Of a DNA stretch of 64,000 nt, positions 61,097-64,000 are shown one piece after another. The DNA lies in NCBI RefSeq assembly GCF_902497555.1, contig NZ_CABVGP010000001.1, positions 1 through 64,000 of the forward strand. Direction: 5' to 3'. The translations under genes were made by a program, and so were the position numbers. The stretch is from Amycolatopsis camponoti. Its GTDB lineage: Bacteria > Actinomycetota > Actinomycetes > Mycobacteriales > Pseudonocardiaceae. The notes beneath the pieces are model-generated. The model was not told the DNA's origin. It worked only from the letters and a program-made list of their open reading frames with translations, and did not search any database. The first letter of the stretch is position 1; each line of letters opens with the position of its first letter.

Positions 61097-61181
61097 GCAC
61101 GGGAGCCCGAGGGACGGGCTGAGAGGGAGCTGCCGCTCCGACCGTGGAACCTGATCCGGGTCATGCCGGCGCAGGGAGCGT
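61097..61181 (+). ncRNA. TPP riboswitch (THI element) upstream of thiO
   Basis: The THI-box consensus appears in order: GGGAGCCCGAGG, then GGCTGAGAGGGAG, then GACCGTGGAACCTGATCCGG and GTCATGCCGGCGCAGGGAG. The CTGAGA and ACCTGATC blocks are diagnostic for TPP binding. It lies in the leader of thiO-thiS-thiG; the thiO Shine-Dalgarno (AGGGAGCG) sits at its 3' edge, so binding of thiamine pyrophosphate likely blocks translation initiation. Confidence 0.95.
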
Positions 61182-61188
61182 GATTCCC

Positions 61189-62264
61189 ATGACGAACACC
61201 TTGGCCGTGGTCGGCGGCGGCGTGATCGGCCTGTCCACGGCGTGGCGAGCCGCACGAGCCGGCCGCGAAGTGACCCTCTACGACCCCGAGCCCGTCCGCG
61301 GCGGCGCGTCCTGGCTGGCCGGCGGCATGCTCGCCCCGGTCACCGAGGCCTGGCCGGGCGAGGAAGACGTCCTGCGCCTCGGCGAAGAATCGCTGAAAAG
61401 GTGGCCCGGCTTCGCGAGCGACCTCGCTCAGGAAGGCCTCGACCCCGGCCTGGCCGAACACGGCACGCTCGTCGTCGCGTTCGACAGCGCCGACGCCGGC
61501 CACCTCGACATCCTCGCCGCGCACCTGCACTCGCTCGGCCGCGTGGCCGAACGCCTCACCAGTCGCGAGACGAAGCGGCTCGAACCGGGCACCGGGTCCG
61601 TCCGAAGTGGACTCCACGTGCCCGGCGACCTGGCCGTGGACAACCGGAAACTGCTCCACGCCCTGTACGCGGCGTGCCAAGAACGAGACGTCCGGTTCGT
61701 CCGCGAACGCGTCGAACGCGTCCCGGACGCCGACGCCGTCGTGCTCGCCGCCGGCGCCTGGACCGGACGGCTGCACCCGCAGCTCGCCGACGCCGTCCGC
61801 CCGCTCAAGGGCGAGATCCTGCGCCTGAAACCCCGCCGCGGCTGCCTGCCCCCGCCCACGCGCACCGTCCGCGCCGTCGTCGAGAGCCGGCCGATCTACC
61901 TCGTGCCGCGCGGCGACCAGGAGCTCGTCCTCGGCGCGACGCAGTACGAGGCGGGTTTCGACCGGGCCGTCACCGCGCGCGGCGTCCGCGAGCTGATCGA
62001 GGGCGCCGAGCGCGTCTTCCCCGCGATCACCGAGTACGAGCTCGTCGAGACCGCCGCCGGCCTGCGGGCCGGCAGCCGGGACGTGCTGCCCTACATCGGC
62101 GTCCTTGACGACGGCGTCTTCGCCGCCACCGGGCACCACCGCAACGGCCTGCTGATGGCCCCCGTGACCGCGGACGCCGTGGTTGCCTGGCTCGAGGGTG
62201 AGAAGCCGCCCGAAGGCGTCGAAGCGGCTTCACCCGCCCGCCTGCACCAGAAGGAGCACGTGTG

Positions 62265-62265
<1 letters not shown>
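61189..62265 (+). CDS. thiO: Glycine oxidase ThiO
   Basis: 358-residue FAD amine oxidase of the DAO fold: [20 protein letters not shown] (FAD-binding), [18 protein letters not shown], and the C-terminal [18 protein letters not shown] with [17 protein letters not shown]. Makes iminoglycine for thiazole synthesis. ATG 61189. Overlaps thiS by one or four bases depending on the thiS start. Confidence 0.94.
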
Positions 62266-63225
<960 letters not shown>

Positions 63226-63236
63226 ACTGCTGCTTT

Positions 63237-63282
63237 CGGGGGCTCCGGGTGGCGGAGCCCCCGGCCCGGGGCGGAGCCCCGG
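63237..63282 (+). terminator. Tandem hairpins terminating the thiOSG operon
   Basis: CGGGGGCTCC/GGAGCCCCCG (63237-63263, ten-bp stem) is followed by CCGGGGC-gga-GCCCCGG (63266-63282, seven-bp stem, three-base loop). Two stems in series make a strong termination region, 11 bases after the thiG stop. Confidence 0.85.
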
Positions 63283-63384
63283 TATAACACCGGGTGCCTT
63301 AACGCCGAACGTGCACCGCGAACCCGTAAGGTTGACGGCACTTTCCGGCGCACCCGCGGCGGGGCAGGGCAGAAGGAGCCAGCC

Positions 63385-63819
63385 GTGACCAGCACATCCG
63401 TCCAGGACGTCTCGGGCAGGTTGTACCTCGCTGTCGGCAGGCTGTCCCGGTCACTGCGGCAGGCCGGCGTGCCCGGCCCCGGCCACGGCGCCATCTCGGC
63501 CCTCGCGACGCTGGTGATCTCCGGCCAGCTGCGTCTCGGCGATCTCGCCGCGAAGGAGGGCGTCGCCGCGGCGACCATGTCGCGGATCATCGCGTCCCTG
63601 GTCGAGGCGGGGTACGTGAGCCGCGAGTCCGACCCGGTCGACCGCCGCGCGTGGCTGGCGAAGGCGACCGAAGAGGGCGAGCGGCTGGTGTCCGGTGTGC
63701 GGTCGACGCGGGTGCAGGAGCTGAACCGGCGTCTCGACCGCTTGACGCCGGAGCACCGCGAGGCCCTGACGGCGGCGCTCCCGGCGCTGGAGGCGCTGAT
63801 CGCGGACGAGGACCGCTAA
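63385..63819 (+). CDS. MarR-family transcriptional regulator
   Basis: 144 residues. Helices RLYLAVGRLSRSLRQAG, ATLVISGQLRLGDLAAKEGV and VAAATMSRIIASLVEAGYVS, then the wing RESDPVDRRAWLAKATEEG: the usual MarR set. GTG start with AAGGAG ahead. TTGACG at ~63334 may be part of its -35. It overlaps the stop of the channel gene on the opposite strand by a few bases. Confidence 0.88.
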   Translation: MTSTSVQDVSGRLYLAVGRLSRSLRQAGVPGPGHGAISALATLVISGQLRLGDLAAKEGVAAATMSRIIASLVEAGYVSRESDPVDRRAWLAKATEEGERLVSGVRSTRVQELNRRLDRLTPEHREALTAALPALEALIADEDR

Positions 63820-64000
63820 GCGGCCTGCTCCCGCCTCAGCTCGGCCAGCTCCGCGCGGACGGCGCGCAGCTCCTCGAGGATCTCCCGGTTGGCTTCGGCC
63901 TGCGTCGCGGCCTGCTTGGCCTCTTCCTCGCGGATGTCCTGGCGCAGCTCGTCCTCCATGCCGCTGACGACCACGGCGATGAAGAGGTTCAGCACCGCGA
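63816..64000 (-). CDS. Voltage-gated ion channel, C-terminal end only
   Basis: The reverse strand reads AVLNLFIAVVVSGMEDELRQ followed by a Glu/Ala/Lys-rich coiled coil ending RAELAELRREQAA and a stop. NLFIAVVVSxM is the end of helix S6 in bacterial voltage-gated sodium channels, and a coiled coil after it is typical. Only the last ~60 residues are in the window; the pore and voltage sensor lie beyond base 64000. Confidence 0.8.
   Translation of the reverse strand, partial: AVLNLFIAVVVSGMEDELRQDIREEEAKQAATQAEANREILEELRAVRAELAELRREQAA

Overview
The window is GC-rich, mostly tightly packed actinobacterial chromosome. Several features point to a mycolic-acid-order/Pseudonocardiales soil actinomycete, probably Amycolatopsis-like (inference from content, no search): a mycothiol-dependent maleylpyruvate-isomerase-type enzyme, an F420/PPOX-type oxidoreductase, a DasR-type aminosugar regulator with its operator, ectABCD, an AfsR/SARP regulator, an OmpATb/ArfA-like protein and a TPP-riboswitch-linked thiO-thiS-thiG operon. 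No tRNA, rRNA, CRISPR array, transposase or integrase was recognised.

Layout. 1-13.5 kb: a truncated ABC exporter; a DUF1579 gene and a MarR gene facing each other across a perfect 18-bp palindrome; an HxlR regulator controlling a reductase-like gene and a PPOX gene; a TetR regulator divergent from a GH3 beta-glucosidase; a GNAT enzyme behind a short leader ORF; then an aerobic benzoyl-CoA (box) cluster, boxC-boxB-benzoate:CoA ligase-amidohydrolase. 13.5-15.4 kb: a translationally coupled three-gene cassette (helical protein, AAA+ ATPase closely resembling RuBisCO activase, HORMA-like candidate client). 15.4-22.6 kb: VOC protein, MarR with MhqO/MhqD-like quinone-stress genes, dipeptidase, LapA-like protein, mycothiol enzyme, Abi-alpha and DUF445 proteins.

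22.6-38.3 kb is the most unusual region: two divergent operons and their flanks. Leftward run a membrane Ser/Thr kinase, an unknown Pro/Gly-rich protein, a ClpB-type AAA+ ATPase, an FHA protein and a 1130-residue helical-repeat/CHAT protease. Rightward run an unknown protein, a lipoprotein, a coiled-coil membrane protein, a radical-SAM activase-like protein and a nucleotide-cyclase-homology protein. A Crp/Fnr regulator converges on the last one, and an unknown protein converges on the CHAT gene. The gene set suggests a phosphorylation-gated, protease-executed signalling or conflict system, with possible cyclic-nucleotide control. I recognise the domains but not the system as a whole.

38.4-53 kb: a giant patatin-like membrane protein, ectABCD with a strong terminator, a SARP regulator, an MmpS-like protein, an unknown nucleotidyltransferase-like gene pair, an ArfA-like OmpA protein with a small membrane partner and a cluster of DnaA-box-like sites upstream, and an SGNH hydrolase behind a near-certain operator. 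53-64 kb: DUF3159 protein, aminosugar kinase and SIS isomerase divergent from DasR, MFS exporter, threonine dehydratase, a Thr-rich membrane protein, thiamine genes (thiE divergent from riboswitch-thiO-thiS-thiG), a MarR regulator, and the C-terminal end of a voltage-gated-type ion channel cut by the window edge.
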